Shown piece after piece: positions 1 through 8,375 of a DNA stretch of 64,000 bases. Position 1 is the first letter of the stretch, and each line of letters opens with the position of its first letter. The stretch is taken from positions 1 to 64,000 of the forward strand of contig SUVO01000005.1 of the NCBI GenBank assembly GCA_015061955.1. Direction: 5' to 3'. The notes under the pieces are model-generated. The model ran no database searches and had not been told where the DNA came from. It was given only the letters and a program-made list of their open reading frames with translations. The stretch comes from Verrucomicrobiaceae bacterium (GTDB taxonomy: Bacteria > Verrucomicrobiota > Verrucomicrobiia > Opitutales > Intestinicryptomonadaceae). The position numbers and the translations under genes were made by a program.

Positions 1-1117
1 TCTTAATACTCTATTTGTTGATAAGAATTTACGTTATCACGGACTAATTCAGGCATTCTCTCGTACAAACCGAATTTTTGATGCGACAAAGACATTTGGT
101 AATATTGTTACATTTAGAGATTTAGAACAGCACACTATTGATGCTATAACCCTATTTGGGGATAAAAACACTCGGAATGTTGTACTAGAAAGAAGTTATA
201 AGGAGTATTTAGAAGGATTCAAAGACGTCGTTTCAGGAGAAGCTCGCAGAGGATATATTGAGGTTGTAAAAGAATTGAACGAGCGATTTCAAAATGTTGA
301 TGAGATAGAAGCAGAACAAGACAAAAAAGAATTTTCTAAACTCTTTGGTGAATATTTACGAATAGAGAATATCTTGCAGAATTATGATGAATATACTTAT
401 CTTAAGGCTTTGCAGGCAATCGACTCAAGTGATACTGATGCTATTGAGAAGTTTAAGAACACATATTTTGTTACAGATGAAGATATTCGTGATATGCAGC
501 AAATAGAAATATTACCAGATAGAAGAGTTCAGGATTACAAATCTACTTATAACGACATTAGAGATTGGCTAAGAAAAGAGAAAGGAAATACAACTGCAGA
601 AAAATCCAAAATTGATTGGGATGATGTGGTATTTGAGATTGATTTACTTAAATCTCAAGAGATAAACTTGGATTATATACTGGAATTAATCTTTGAGAAA
701 AATAATAAAACAAAAGATAAAACAGCGTTAATCGAGGAAATACGAGGCGTAATCCGTGCCAGTGTTGGCAATAGAGCAAAAGAAAGTCTTATTGTCGATT
801 TTATTAATGATACAGACTTGGACACTATTACAGATAAGGCTAGTATTATTGAATCGTTTTTTGAATATGCACAATGCAAACAAGCAAAAGAAGTTTCGGA
901 GTTAATTGCTTCTGAAAACCTAAATGAAGAAGAAGCAAAACGATATATTATAGTTTCACTAAAACGAGAGTTTGTTAGTGAGAATGGAATCGACTTCAAT
1001 AGCATCCTACCAAAGATGAGTCCATTGAATCCTTTGTATTTGAAAAAGAAGCATAAAGTATTTCAATTGATTACTGCATTTGTGGAGAAGTTTAAAGGAG
1101 TCGGTGGAAAACTATAA
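1..1117 (+). CDS. hsdR: Type I restriction endonuclease R subunit (HsdR), 3' part
   Basis: The reading frame is open from the first bases of the window and ends with TAA at 1117, so this is the C-terminal ~370 residues of a larger gene. The first residues, including [13 protein letters not shown], match the last helicase-motif segment (motif VI type, QAFSRTNR) of HsdR SF2 translocases. The rest is a charged helical C-terminal domain such as HsdR uses to dock on the methylase-specificity complex. The subunit is the ATP-dependent translocase/nuclease of a type I restriction-modification system. An internal TTG at 275 could be read as a start, but the homologous sequence continues upstream, so it is not one. 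No hsdM or hsdS lies downstream; they would be upstream of the window. HsdR identity is solid; whether the system is intact cannot be seen. Confidence 0.9.
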   Translation, partial: LNTLFVDKNLRYHGLIQAFSRTNRIFDATKTFGNIVTFRDLEQHTIDAITLFGDKNTRNVVLERSYKEYLEGFKDVVSGEARRGYIEVVKELNERFQNVDEIEAEQDKKEFSKLFGEYLRIENILQNYDEYTYLKALQAIDSSDTDAIEKFKNTYFVTDEDIRDMQQIEILPDRRVQDYKSTYNDIRDWLRKEKGNTTAEKSKIDWDDVVFEIDLLKSQEINLDYILELIFEKNNKTKDKTALIEEIRGVIRASVGNRAKESLIVDFINDTDLDTITDKASIIESFFEYAQCKQAKEVSELIASENLNEEEAKRYIIVSLKREFVSENGIDFNSILPKMSPLNPLYLKKKHKVFQLITAFVEKFKGVGGKL

Positions 1118-1220
1118 TTTAGAAATTAATTAAATATACTATTAAAAGCGGAAAATTATTAACAACGCATTTATTTTTTTTGTAGATTTGACGAAAATAA
1201 TATTATATTACAATACAACA

Positions 1221-1247
1221 AAAACCTCCGAGGGTATCGGAGGTTTT
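1221..1247 (-). terminator. Rho-independent terminator
   Basis: Perfect 11-bp inverted repeat (aaaacctccga / tcggaggtttt) around a 5-nt loop. On the minus strand it ends in a T run, and it lies 9 bp after the stop of the 54-residue ORF at 1256-1420. Confidence 0.8.
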
Positions 1248-1255
1248 GCCAATGG

Positions 1256-1420
1256 TTATTGGATTTTAGTGTACATCCCGTCAACGTAAATATACTTCCC
1301 ATTGAACTTGCTTTGTAGGGTTGTATTCCATTCGTTGTATTGGGCGGTTGTAATATACATATTATCAATCGACGTAGCAGAACCAATCTGTGTGGTGGTA
1401 ATCCCTGTATTCTTCGTCAT
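1256..1420 (-). CDS. Short ORF, 54 aa, unknown; possibly the C-terminal remnant of a surface or tail-like protein
   Basis: On the minus strand, ATG at 1420 to TAA at 1256 encodes a 54-residue protein rich in Thr, Tyr and Asn (ends YVDGMYTKIQ). The composition looks protein-like rather than random. A strong terminator follows directly, supporting genuine transcription. There is no good ribosome-binding site (only a weak AAAGG), and the frame is closed by TAG seven codons upstream of the ATG. It may therefore be the tail of a truncated gene rather than a complete one. I do not recognise a family. It lies between the restriction gene and a one-TM hypothetical protein, a region that looks accessory. 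Confidence 0.4.
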   Translation of the reverse strand: MTKNTGITTTQIGSATSIDNMYITTAQYNEWNTTLQSKFNGKYIYVDGMYTKIQ

Positions 1421-1510
1421 AACCTTTGTAAAGATGTTCTAAATTTCAACTGCCAAGTTTAATTTTTATAGACAATCGCACTTAAAATTTAAGGTCTTAG
1501 GTAATAAATT

Positions 1511-1542
1511 AAAAGACTCTCTACCAAAGCGAAGAGTCTTTT
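1511..1542. terminator. Bidirectional terminator hairpin
   Basis: 10-bp inverted repeat (aaaagactct / agagtctttt) with T-rich flanks on both strands. It lies downstream of the minus-strand gene at 1601-2200 and most likely terminates it. Confidence 0.65.
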
Positions 1543-1600
1543 ATTTTACTTGTATCCATTCATATGAAAGGAGGAGTACTTTTATGAGTTAAAAATAGTT

Positions 1601-2200
1601 TTAGTTTGATTTTTGAATGAGTCTTATTCCCCAAGGAATCCCATCTTTATCATATTTTTTTACAACTCTTATGCGAGAATTTATTTTTATGTTAGTTATT
1701 TCTGGAATAGAATCCGAATATATAAAAGTATATATTGCAACATATCTATCTCGATTATTTTGTATTCTACCATTAAATCCAACTATTATTTGCCATAAAT
1801 CTCCCTTTAGTCTTTTAAGTTTAAATTCAGAAGGGGAATCAAATATATGAAAATCAAAAATATCTTCTATATCAGATTTTATGAAGGGCTTTATTTTGTT
1901 TACAATTTCATATTTCTCAACACCAGTACAATTATCATAAGAATTGAGCTTATACGAAGATGGAATAAGGAGGTTTATGGAAATAGAAATAATAAATATT
2001 GCAATAAGAATAGTCGATATAATAACAGTTCTTTTTTCTTTTTTCTTTTCTAATACAGCATCTTTTTCATTTTTTTCCTTCCAATATTTCAACCGAAGCT
2101 TTCGTTCTCTTATAGCTTCTTCTTCTTCCAATTTTTTTATGTCTTCTATTTCTTGGGGAGATAACCCTAGCCCATCAAATCTATCGTCATTATTTTCCAT
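1601..2200 (-). CDS. Hypothetical single-pass membrane protein, 199 aa
   Basis: No family recognised. The N-terminal ~55 residues are highly charged and probably coiled-coil (runs of E and K, such as KKLEEEEAIRERK). One hydrophobic segment follows at about residues 58-80 (TVIISTILIAIFIISIS). The ~120-residue C-terminal part is mixed alpha/beta with tryptophan and tyrosine. A type II topology with the C-terminal domain outside the cytoplasm is likely, given the basic residues before the membrane segment. The gene is monocistronic: a terminator lies at 1511-1542 and it is followed upstream by the repeat region. No clear Shine-Dalgarno precedes ATG 2200. Its AT content is at least as high as that of its neighbours. 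Orphan accessory gene; function unknown. Confidence 0.6.
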   Translation of the reverse strand: MENNDDRFDGLGLSPQEIEDIKKLEEEEAIRERKLRLKYWKEKNEKDAVLEKKKEKRTVIISTILIAIFIISISINLLIPSSYKLNSYDNCTGVEKYEIVNKIKPFIKSDIEDIFDFHIFDSPSEFKLKRLKGDLWQIIVGFNGRIQNNRDRYVAIYTFIYSDSIPEITNIKINSRIRVVKKYDKDGIPWGIRLIQKSN

Positions 2201-2593
2201 ACAAAGTAATTTTCATCTAATGGTTTACTTTTTTTATAAATGGAAGTCAATGAGAATTTATAAGATTATAAGTTTAGTCTATAAAAGTAAAAATTATTTA
2301 AGAATTTTGGCTAAATCTGAAAAATCTGATAAATTTCAGTTTTTTCGTGGTGAATTGTCTGCGAGAGCTGATTTTATCGGGGATTATGGACGTCGTTTCC
2401 GTGATCCATTTGTGATCCAAAAAAGTGCCATTTTTGACGGTTTTTAACCATCAGAATTGCTCCCCTCGCAAAAAATGCCAAAAATGGCGATGTCTGCAAC
2501 CCCTGTAAAATAGGGCATTCTGGGGCGATTTTAAGTTTAATTTGGTTCACAAACGTCCTATTTATGCGGATCTGCGAAAAATAGGGCAAAATA

Positions 2594-2626
2594 AAAACGC
2601 TGTAAGTGTTTAATTTACAGCGTTTT
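2594..2626 (-). terminator. tRNA-Ala terminator, left repeat copy
   Basis: Perfect 12-bp stem (aaaacgctgtaa / ttacagcgtttt), followed on the minus strand by a T-rich tract. It lies directly beyond the tRNA 3' end. The equivalent hairpin in the right copy (about 13242-13275) has picked up mismatches, so the better terminator stands beside the broken tRNA. Confidence 0.65.
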
Positions 2627-2633
2627 GAAATCG

Positions 2634-2675
2634 TGGAGCCGATGAGATTCGAACTCACGACCTCTAGAGTGCGAT
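2634..2675 (-). pseudogene. tRNA-Ala 3'-half fragment (attachment-site scar)
   Basis: These 42 nt are identical to the 3' part of the intact tRNA-Ala(CGC): part of the anticodon loop and stem, variable loop, T arm, 3' acceptor strand and discriminator A. The 5' half is absent; unrelated sequence begins in the anticodon loop. It cannot give a functional tRNA. Anticodon loops are a known crossover sub-site for tyrosine recombinases, so this is read as the displaced end of an inserted element. Confidence 0.85.
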
Positions 2676-2883
2676 GGCTTTTATAACTACACAATCATTA
2701 AAGAGTTGTGAAATTGCGATTTTTTATATGATCCGAGCCCTTATTTATAGCTCCACGTCTTTACGCATTTATACCAGATATTTTGATAAGAATGTCAAAA
2801 GAAAAATATAGACTTTAATTTTCTTAAGTAATGCTATTTTTGTAAAATCCGATCAAATCTTTCTTATAAAAACTCTTTGCAAA

Positions 2884-3054
2884 ATGCAAAATACTGCGAT
2901 AATTATCAATATACTGATAATTATGGTAAAGTATTCTTTAGAAGGTACAACAGAAACGTTGGTGTCTAATTTGGTCGATTCATCATTTCTATCACCAGAC
3001 TTAAAAGCTAAGTATAAAAATAGTTTTCTTGAGAGAAAATATAGCTTAATGTGA
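2884..3054 (+). CDS. Possible short ORF, 56 aa, unknown
   Basis: ATG 2884 to TGA 3054; an internal ATG at 2923 would give 43 residues. The C-terminal part is amphipathic and protein-like (LVSNLVDSSFLSP, then a Lys/Tyr-rich tail). A hairpin at 3084-3111 could terminate it. There is no ribosome-binding site and no recognisable family. It lies in the decayed left edge of the island, so it may be a gene fragment or chance. Confidence 0.2.
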   Translation: MQNTAIIINILIIMVKYSLEGTTETLVSNLVDSSFLSPDLKAKYKNSFLERKYSLM

Positions 3055-3083
3055 TTTATTTATTCTTTTGAGTCCTAAAATGG

Positions 3084-3111
3084 AAGACCCCACCTTTTAC
3101 AGTGGGGCCTT
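3084..3111 (+). terminator. Likely terminator hairpin
   Basis: 10-bp stem with one mismatch (core ccccac / gtgggg), 8-nt loop and a short T run after it. It stands out as a GC-rich stem in very AT-rich DNA. Confidence 0.5.
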
Positions 3112-3320
3112 TGTGATGAGAATTAAGCGCCTGTAGTTATTCAACAGACAAATTTTCGTTATACGAACATAAAATTTCTCGTTTAAATTTAATTTGTGCT
3201 TTATTATCAATTAGTTAAGGTGTAATTCTCTTTGTTAGTACACTCTGAAGTGTTTTTTCAGTCGCATTTTATCATAACTATTTAATTTGCAAAAATTAAA
3301 CTATGGAGCATCTTTTGTAT

Positions 3321-3756
3321 TTACTTCATGGCATAATATGCGGCGTATTTGTCGGTCTTTATGTATTTTTTCCCAACACTTAGATCTAACCAATCATCAA
3401 ACATATTTGGAATGATAGGAAGTTTGCGATGGATTTGGTTTGCCGGTTGAATGTAGTCAAAAACACTCATAAAGAAATTCAATATATTTCGTCCCGTAAA
3501 ATATTTTAGATCTAGATGGTGGATTCTTGAGGAATTCGGTTAGGTTTTCGTATTGTGTTTTTAACCATTCTAAGTCCTTTGGAAGTTTAATTTGTTTATT
3601 ATTTGCACGATCTATAAGAGCTTTTACTTTCGTTGACATGTGTTCATGAAAAGTATCCATTTCTGCTTTGAAAGTTTTCGCATCATATTCCTCAAAGTAA
3701 AGTTCATTTCGCATTATACTTCTGTATGCATCGTCAACGGACTTTATATTGAGTAT
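3321..3756 (-). pseudogene. Degraded C-terminal gene fragment with frameshift
   Basis: Two frames together encode one continuous protein tail. The first runs from about 3756 (no start codon; a stop lies just upstream) through ATG 3714 to a stop at 3457. The second continues past it and ends at TAA 3321 (ends YAAYYAMK). Dropping one base in the five-T run at 3459-3463 joins them smoothly (YECF-DYIQPANQ). The N-terminus is missing: the frame begins 10 bp after the stop of the upstream enzyme gene. I do not recognise the family; the residues are helical and Lys/Tyr-rich. It is the last element of the island operon on this side and is read as a truncated, frameshifted remnant. Confidence 0.55.
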
Positions 3757-3766
3757 AGTTTTGTTA

Positions 3767-5532
3767 TTATTTTACTATAATAAAGTCTTTTGCAGGAACT
3801 TGAGTTCCCTTGTAATTGAAAGGTGTTTTGTTATAGTTAGAGATAATCGACTCGCCATTACCAAAATCTGTCTTAAAAACACCTTCAGCTATTTTTGAGT
3901 GATATACCATTTCTTCTGGTATTAAATGAACATATCTCTTGTAAAAGTTATATGCCTTTTTGATATCAATAATCGATGTTTCAAGAACATCATACGAGCA
4001 TATTCTACCACCAAATTCTGCAAGACGAAGTATTTTATCGGCATTATTTTTGTCTAAGAAAAAGTTAGGTGGAAAGTGCAAACGATAAGGCGACGACATT
4101 GCAATATCGTGATATACAAGCTCAAAGAATGGAACTAGATCATATCCAAATACTCCTTTTTTGTAGGATCGGCTTCTTTACGAACAGCTTCTTTAATTGC
4201 AGTTTTGTTATAGTATATGAAATCTACCTGACTTATGAAGTCGTCCATACAGCACTCTTGCCCTATAACACCAAAAAGTTCGCGAGCTTTTTGCATTATC
4301 TTTTTGTGATAAATACCAGCTTCCCAGCGATTTGTTGGATGCTTTGGATTACAACAACGATATGGAGCTGTTGCACCGAATACATCGAAGAACATTCCAC
4401 CTTCAATGAAAAGTTCGCGCTTGATTTTTTCAAGCTCTGCAGGAATCCAATTTTCCCAAGCTGATTTCAAACACAAAGAGTAAGCTTTTCCACCTGCCCA
4501 TGCACCATGGAACAACTTTGAACCATCTGGATTTAAACAAGTTTCTTCTGGTTTGTAATCGCGCGATATTACATATTGGTCGGTGTAATACATATGTACG
4601 TCCATTATATAGCCGAACGATTGACCAGTTTTTACAAGCTTTACAAAGTCTTTTTCGCCACCAGCTTCTTCGCAAATTGGCCATATCGATGGAGTTCTAC
4701 CACCCCAACCTCCATTTTGCCAGCCTTCAAGACTTACAAAAAGATTTTCAAGTCCAGCAATCTTGAGAGCGTGTAGCAACGCAGTTCCATCATAAAATTG
4801 GTACGTTTTAATTTTTGGTTCTGTTTCAGGAGTATAATCAACTACATAACCTTTACCATTTGCTAAATCTTTTTCGGCAAAACGCATACGCAACGAAAAC
4901 GCCTCAACATTCTTTTTCAAAAGTGGTTGAGTTTTATAACGCTCTTTGATTGTTTTAATTTCAGGGTCTTTAGCAAGTTTGTGCTTGCGATATGTCTTAG
5001 CCATTTGATTGTAGTCGGCATTCAATGGCAAAGTGTAGTATGTTATTTCTATATCCTGATACGGAGGGAAATCGATGTTTGCAATATCCCAACGTGGAAA
5101 CATTTTGTATTCGCCATTTTTTGCAATAACAAAAACCCCAGCTTCAAAACGCATACCCTCGAATATAGCAATGAAGGTTTCGCGTTCTGTTTGCATTGCA
5201 TAGTATGGCAACATTAAATTTCTTGTATACGACAACGCCCCATTGTCTCTTATAAAATGTCCTAATGAACCTTGGTTGAAAAGCCAAAATCCTTTCTCGC
5301 CCTTTTTAGCACGAGCGTTATCAGCTAACACGTCTAAAAACTTTGCATCGGTAGGAATGTCTTCTTTTTTGATTATAAGCTTTGAAACGCCATCTGGTAA
5401 TTTTTGAAGCACAACTTTTTTTGTTATTACCGAATTGTCTTTTTTTGTTATGCGAATTTCTGCACTGTTAATAGCCATAACCATAGAAGTACAGCATAAA
5501 AACAATAACATTAATGTAAGTTTATGTATCAT
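3767..5532 (-). pseudogene. GH101/GH129-like glycoside hydrolase, interrupted by a -1 frameshift
   Basis: A signal peptide (MIHKLTLMLLFLCCTSMVMA) starts at ATG 5532, preceded by a good ribosome-binding site (AAAGGGAA); the longer upstream frame has none. The first frame gives 465 residues and stops at 4135. The homologous C-terminal ~120 residues continue in the -1 frame to TAA 3767. It is a paralogue of the genes at 27405 and 30727: the same N-terminal beta domain, a (beta/alpha) barrel with candidate catalytic D383 (FFDVFG) and E426 (GQECC), then a C-terminal beta domain. The layout resembles the GH101/GH129 (possibly DUF5696) group acting on N-acetylgalactosaminides, but the substrate is not proven. 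The break lies in an A-AAA-AAG run. A decayed gene, assembly indel or programmed shift are all possible. Last intact-looking member of the island operon. Confidence 0.65.
4156..4162 (-). other. A_AAA_AAG slippery heptamer at the frame junction
   Basis: On the minus strand the in-frame codons are ACA AAA AAG GAG, so the heptamer is in the canonical X XXY YYZ phase. A -1 slip here restores the frame homologous to both paralogues. The zero frame hits TAG seven codons after AAG. The same motif drives dnaX-type frameshifting, but no upstream Shine-Dalgarno or downstream hairpin was confirmed. Confidence 0.45.
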
Positions 5533-5569
5533 ATTTCCCTTTCTTATAAACTTTATATTTTTTGAAAAA

Positions 5570-6364
5570 TTAAACATCGATATCCACAGGATACGCTTGT
5601 GCGCTCGAGCCAGAGTCGACAAGCAAGCGTTCACCTACTATGCACTTAGCTGCATCGGAAGCCAAGAATGCAACAGCTTGAGCAATATCTTCGGCGTATG
5701 CTTCTGTTCCGATAGGCGTATTTAAGCGACGACGCTTAATTCTACTTTCATCAAGATGATCCCATCTTTCAGAATGAATATACCCAGGAGCTACTGTATT
5801 TACTCTTATTCCCATAGGTGCCAAATCGATAGCCATTGAGCGTGTAAGAGCATCGATTCCACCTTTACTTGCAATATACGCTGTGCGTTTACGGATTGCT
5901 TGCATTGATGTGTTTGAGCTTAAGTTTACAATAACCCCACGTTCTGGCTGTTCTAACATCATTCTGACAGCGTGTTGCGAAACGATGAATGTACCATAAA
6001 GATTTACGTTGATGACTTTCATAAAGTCTTTTGGATCTAAATCCCAAAAGATAGGGTCGCCCCCCATTTGGCAGGCATTGTTTACTAAAATATCAATTCT
6101 TCCACATTCTTTCTTTATAAAATCGAACAATTCTTTTACTTGTTCGAGATTAGAAATGTCGCATGGAGCTTCGATAAATCCGTCATAACCTTTTGAACGC
6201 AGTTCTTCTGCTCCTTTACTTGTGCTTTCTTTTGTAGAACCACAAATGAAAACTTTTGCGCCTTCACGAATAAACAACTCTGCTATTCCTACACCTGTGT
6301 TACGGCTAGCACCTGTAACTAATACAACTTTATTTTTGAATCTTTTCATAATATTTTTATTCAT
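5570..6364 (-). CDS. SDR-family NAD(P)-dependent oxidoreductase
   Basis: Classical short-chain dehydrogenase of 264 residues. It has a nucleotide-binding TGASRNTGVG motif at 18-27, NNA at about 95-97, and catalytic Ser150, Tyr163 and Lys167 (YIASK). Its length is normal for the family. The start is uncertain: Met1 at 6364 and Met6 both lack a clear ribosome-binding site. It lies in the island operon 20 bp after the SMP-30 lactonase gene and just before the GH-like gene. Established knowledge: SDR plus SMP-30 lactonase plus sugar-acid dehydratase is the order of reactions in non-phosphorylative sugar oxidation (sugar to lactone, aldonate, 2-keto-3-deoxy acid). The inferred role is therefore oxidation of the released sugar; a fructuronate/tagaturonate-type reductase role next to the UxuA-like enzyme is the alternative. 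Family certain, substrate unknown. Confidence 0.85.
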   Translation of the reverse strand: MNKNIMKRFKNKVVLVTGASRNTGVGIAELFIREGAKVFICGSTKESTSKGAEELRSKGYDGFIEAPCDISNLEQVKELFDFIKKECGRIDILVNNACQMGGDPIFWDLDPKDFMKVINVNLYGTFIVSQHAVRMMLEQPERGVIVNLSSNTSMQAIRKRTAYIASKGGIDALTRSMAIDLAPMGIRVNTVAPGYIHSERWDHLDESRIKRRRLNTPIGTEAYAEDIAQAVAFLASDAAKCIVGERLLVDSGSSAQAYPVDIDV

Positions 6365-6384
6365 TATTGTTATTTTTTTAGTTG

Positions 6385-7263
6385 TTAAAATTTTGCTAAA
6401 GGTCTATTTAACCCAATTTGATTAGATTGCATTATAAAGGTTTTTCCACTTTGATAATTTTTAAAATCATCATCGCTCCAAGGCGTGTTTGCTGATGTAA
6501 TTATGATTTTATCCAAACTACGTCCACCAAAGGCGAGCGATGATACTTTTGCTATCGGGAACTTGATTTCTGAAATTTTATCACCCTTGGGCGAATATTT
6601 TACAAGTCGATACCCATTCCATTGCGCCGACCACACATTACCATGAGCATCAACTGCCATTCCGTCTGGCAAGCCTTCTGTATCTGGAATTTTCACGAAC
6701 ACACTTCTGTTAGTTATCTTAGAATTTTCGTATGAATATTTATAAATTATGCGTTCGTCTGAAACCGTAAGATAAAATGTTTTTCCATCGGGAGAAATTC
6801 CCATTCCATTAGGCATTCCATTCAGAGCATTTTCAATAACAGAAAACTCTCTATTAACTGAAAAATACCAAAGCTGACCTTTCTTTGTTTTTGTTGGAGC
6901 AACAGTGCAGAAAACTCCACCATCAACAGAAGGGAAAACATCGTTAAACCTACTATCATTTGCTACGCTAAGTTTTGCAATCTTCGTAGGAACATCTCCA
7001 GCTACCCATTCGTAAACAAAACCATATTCACAAAAAAGCAAAAATTTTTTACTCTGACATCGAACTATTCCACCAATATAACCAACATTAAGCTTAAAAA
7101 CTTCAAAGTCGGAAGCATTAGTGTTGTCTTTCTTTCGATAGATATTGCCTTGACGTAAATCAATCCAGTAAAAACATTCTTCATCGGCAATCCACAAAGG
7201 TCCTTCGCCAACAACACATTTAGTTTCGGCAAAAAGCTCGACATCATTGGGTAAAGGTTCCAT
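6385..7263 (-). CDS. SMP-30/gluconolactonase/LRE family lactonase
   Basis: Protein of 292 residues with the SMP-30 six-bladed propeller signature. The divalent-metal ligands are present as Glu20 (GEGPLW), Asn152 (MPNGM) and Asp200 (LPDGMAVD). The conserved RFND segment lies at about 105-108. There is no signal peptide, so it acts in the cytoplasm, like the neighbouring SDR and dehydratase. Its ATG shares one base with the stop of the upstream dehydratase gene (TAATG), which indicates translational coupling. The likely reaction is hydrolysis of an aldonolactone made by the SDR to the free sugar acid that the next enzyme dehydrates. The specific sugar is not deducible. Family assignment is firm. 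Confidence 0.88.
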   Translation of the reverse strand: MEPLPNDVELFAETKCVVGEGPLWIADEECFYWIDLRQGNIYRKKDNTNASDFEVFKLNVGYIGGIVRCQSKKFLLFCEYGFVYEWVAGDVPTKIAKLSVANDSRFNDVFPSVDGGVFCTVAPTKTKKGQLWYFSVNREFSVIENALNGMPNGMGISPDGKTFYLTVSDERIIYKYSYENSKITNRSVFVKIPDTEGLPDGMAVDAHGNVWSAQWNGYRLVKYSPKGDKISEIKFPIAKVSSLAFGGRSLDKIIITSANTPWSDDDFKNYQSGKTFIMQSNQIGLNRPLAKF

Positions 7264-8348
7264 TAACGAACTCCTACTTTAGCTTGCATTATACCTCGCA
7301 TATATCCAAGTGCAAACCCCATACCAGTCCACCAAGGATCTGGCGATGCAATCAATGGAGTATGGTCGGGAATTAGCGTACCTTTAAAGCCATATTTAGC
7401 ATAACACTCGATAGCTTTTGCCATATCGACATCACCATCATCAATAAAAACCTCTGAAAATTCAGGAAACTGTCCTTTTGTATTTCTAAAATGCACGTAT
7501 CCAATCTTGTCTTGCGATGCAAATTCTTCGATAACTGAATATATGTCGACACCTTGCATAGTCGAGATTGTCCCCTGACAAAATTCTATGCAATTTGAAG
7601 GACTATCAAACATCTTAATCAATTTTCGCAAACCTTCAACCGAATGCAATGGGCGATAAATACCCTTCAAATAAGGAATTGGAGGATCATCTGGATGAGC
7701 ACACAACTTTACATTTGCTTTCTCGGCAACAGGCAAGGCATTTTCTAAGAAGTAACGAAATCTATCCCAGACAGTTTCTTCATCGGCTGAAGGAATAACC
7801 CCTTCCGGACTTCTACGAGCTATTTGTGTTCTGAACCAAAATCTTTGATTTGGCGAAGGAGAATCATCTATATATTCTGTGCTAAAACGCTTAATACTCG
7901 ACATACCTCTGCCATCTGAATTGCCTCGTTCTGTATAATAACCTTGAACACCACATGCGCTAAAGCTGTAACCGAAACATTCTATTCCAACTTCGCCAGC
8001 GTTCTTAATTGTTTGGCAGATGTTTTCCATTTGTTCGTCTCTGCCTTCCTCACCCAAAACAATATGATCCCAATGTGCTGGATGAAAATTCTCAATACCA
8101 GCAAGCTCCATACCATACTTGTTTACTTGCTTTTTAAGGCTGTACAAATCTTCCTTACTCCAAACACCATTACCAGCAGGAAGTGGCACCCATGCAATAA
8201 TACTTTCGCATCCGAACTGGCGCGCTAAACGCAGATGTTCGTCGGTCCACATTTTCTGACCTGGATTTTCAAGTAATCCACCTTCTGCATAAGCGCTATT
8301 GGGAGCGTCTGTCCACCAATATTGTTTTAAACCTAATCCTAATTTCAT
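7263..8348 (-). CDS. uxuA: Mannonate dehydratase-like enzyme (UxuA family)
   Basis: Protein of 361 residues, slightly shorter than E. coli UxuA (~394). The family's active-site residues are all present: His218 in AHPDDPP, Cys257 in EFCQGT, His286 in YVHFRN, and Asp328-His329 in PDHTP. These are the Mn(II) ligands and catalytic groups of the TIM-barrel mannonate dehydratases. The family reaction is D-mannonate to 2-keto-3-deoxy-D-gluconate plus water, in the cytoplasm. No kinase or aldolase for the product lies in the window. It is coupled to the SMP-30 gene by a one-base overlap and preceded by the MFS gene. The pairing with a lactonase suggests that the acid may come from a lactone rather than from fructuronate, so the true substrate may differ from mannonate. 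Family confident, gene symbol tentative. Confidence 0.82.
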   Translation of the reverse strand: MKLGLGLKQYWWTDAPNSAYAEGGLLENPGQKMWTDEHLRLARQFGCESIIAWVPLPAGNGVWSKEDLYSLKKQVNKYGMELAGIENFHPAHWDHIVLGEEGRDEQMENICQTIKNAGEVGIECFGYSFSACGVQGYYTERGNSDGRGMSSIKRFSTEYIDDSPSPNQRFWFRTQIARRSPEGVIPSADEETVWDRFRYFLENALPVAEKANVKLCAHPDDPPIPYLKGIYRPLHSVEGLRKLIKMFDSPSNCIEFCQGTISTMQGVDIYSVIEEFASQDKIGYVHFRNTKGQFPEFSEVFIDDGDVDMAKAIECYAKYGFKGTLIPDHTPLIASPDPWWTGMGFALGYMRGIMQAKVGVR

Positions 8349-8375
8349 TTTTATATTTTTAAAAATTTATATTTA

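Larger units (their letters stand above)
2253..2675. repeat. Left copy of ~0.42-kb direct repeat (tRNA-Ala 3' half plus downstream flank)
   Basis: By eye this block aligns along its whole length, with scattered substitutions and small indels, to 12901-13322 in the same orientation. The segment 2634-2675 is identical to the 3' half of the tRNA-Ala gene at 13281-13353. Homology stops abruptly after 2675, at the position corresponding to the tRNA anticodon loop. The geometry is that of an attachment-site duplication left by an island inserted in the tRNA gene, with extra flank duplicated. Confidence 0.85.
2676..3320. other. Left edge of the island, no confident gene
   Basis: AT-rich stretch between the tRNA scar and the first degraded gene. 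It contains one short open frame (2884-3054) followed by a GC-rich hairpin (3084-3111). Nothing resembling an integrase, tRNA or larger coding frame was found on either strand. Confidence 0.5.

Noticed and set aside
275-277. TTG as the start of the restriction gene
   Set aside because: HsdR-like sequence continues without a stop to the window edge.
673-1005. 110-residue minus-strand frame
   Set aside because: Antisense to the clearly homologous hsdR sequence; low-complexity Ser/Phe composition typical of a shadow frame.
1571-1593. Strong AAAGGAGGAG followed by ATG AGT TAA
   Set aside because: The frame is only two codons long; it may be a relic of a lost gene start but cannot be supported.
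2374-2694. 106-residue minus-strand frame across the left repeat
   Set aside because: It runs through the tRNA fragment and its terminator; the repeat explains the sequence and no protein features are seen.
2632-2756. 8-bp inverted repeat CGTGGAGC / GCTCCACG near the tRNA scar
   Set aside because: Too short and widely spaced to separate from chance; not enough to call an att arm site.
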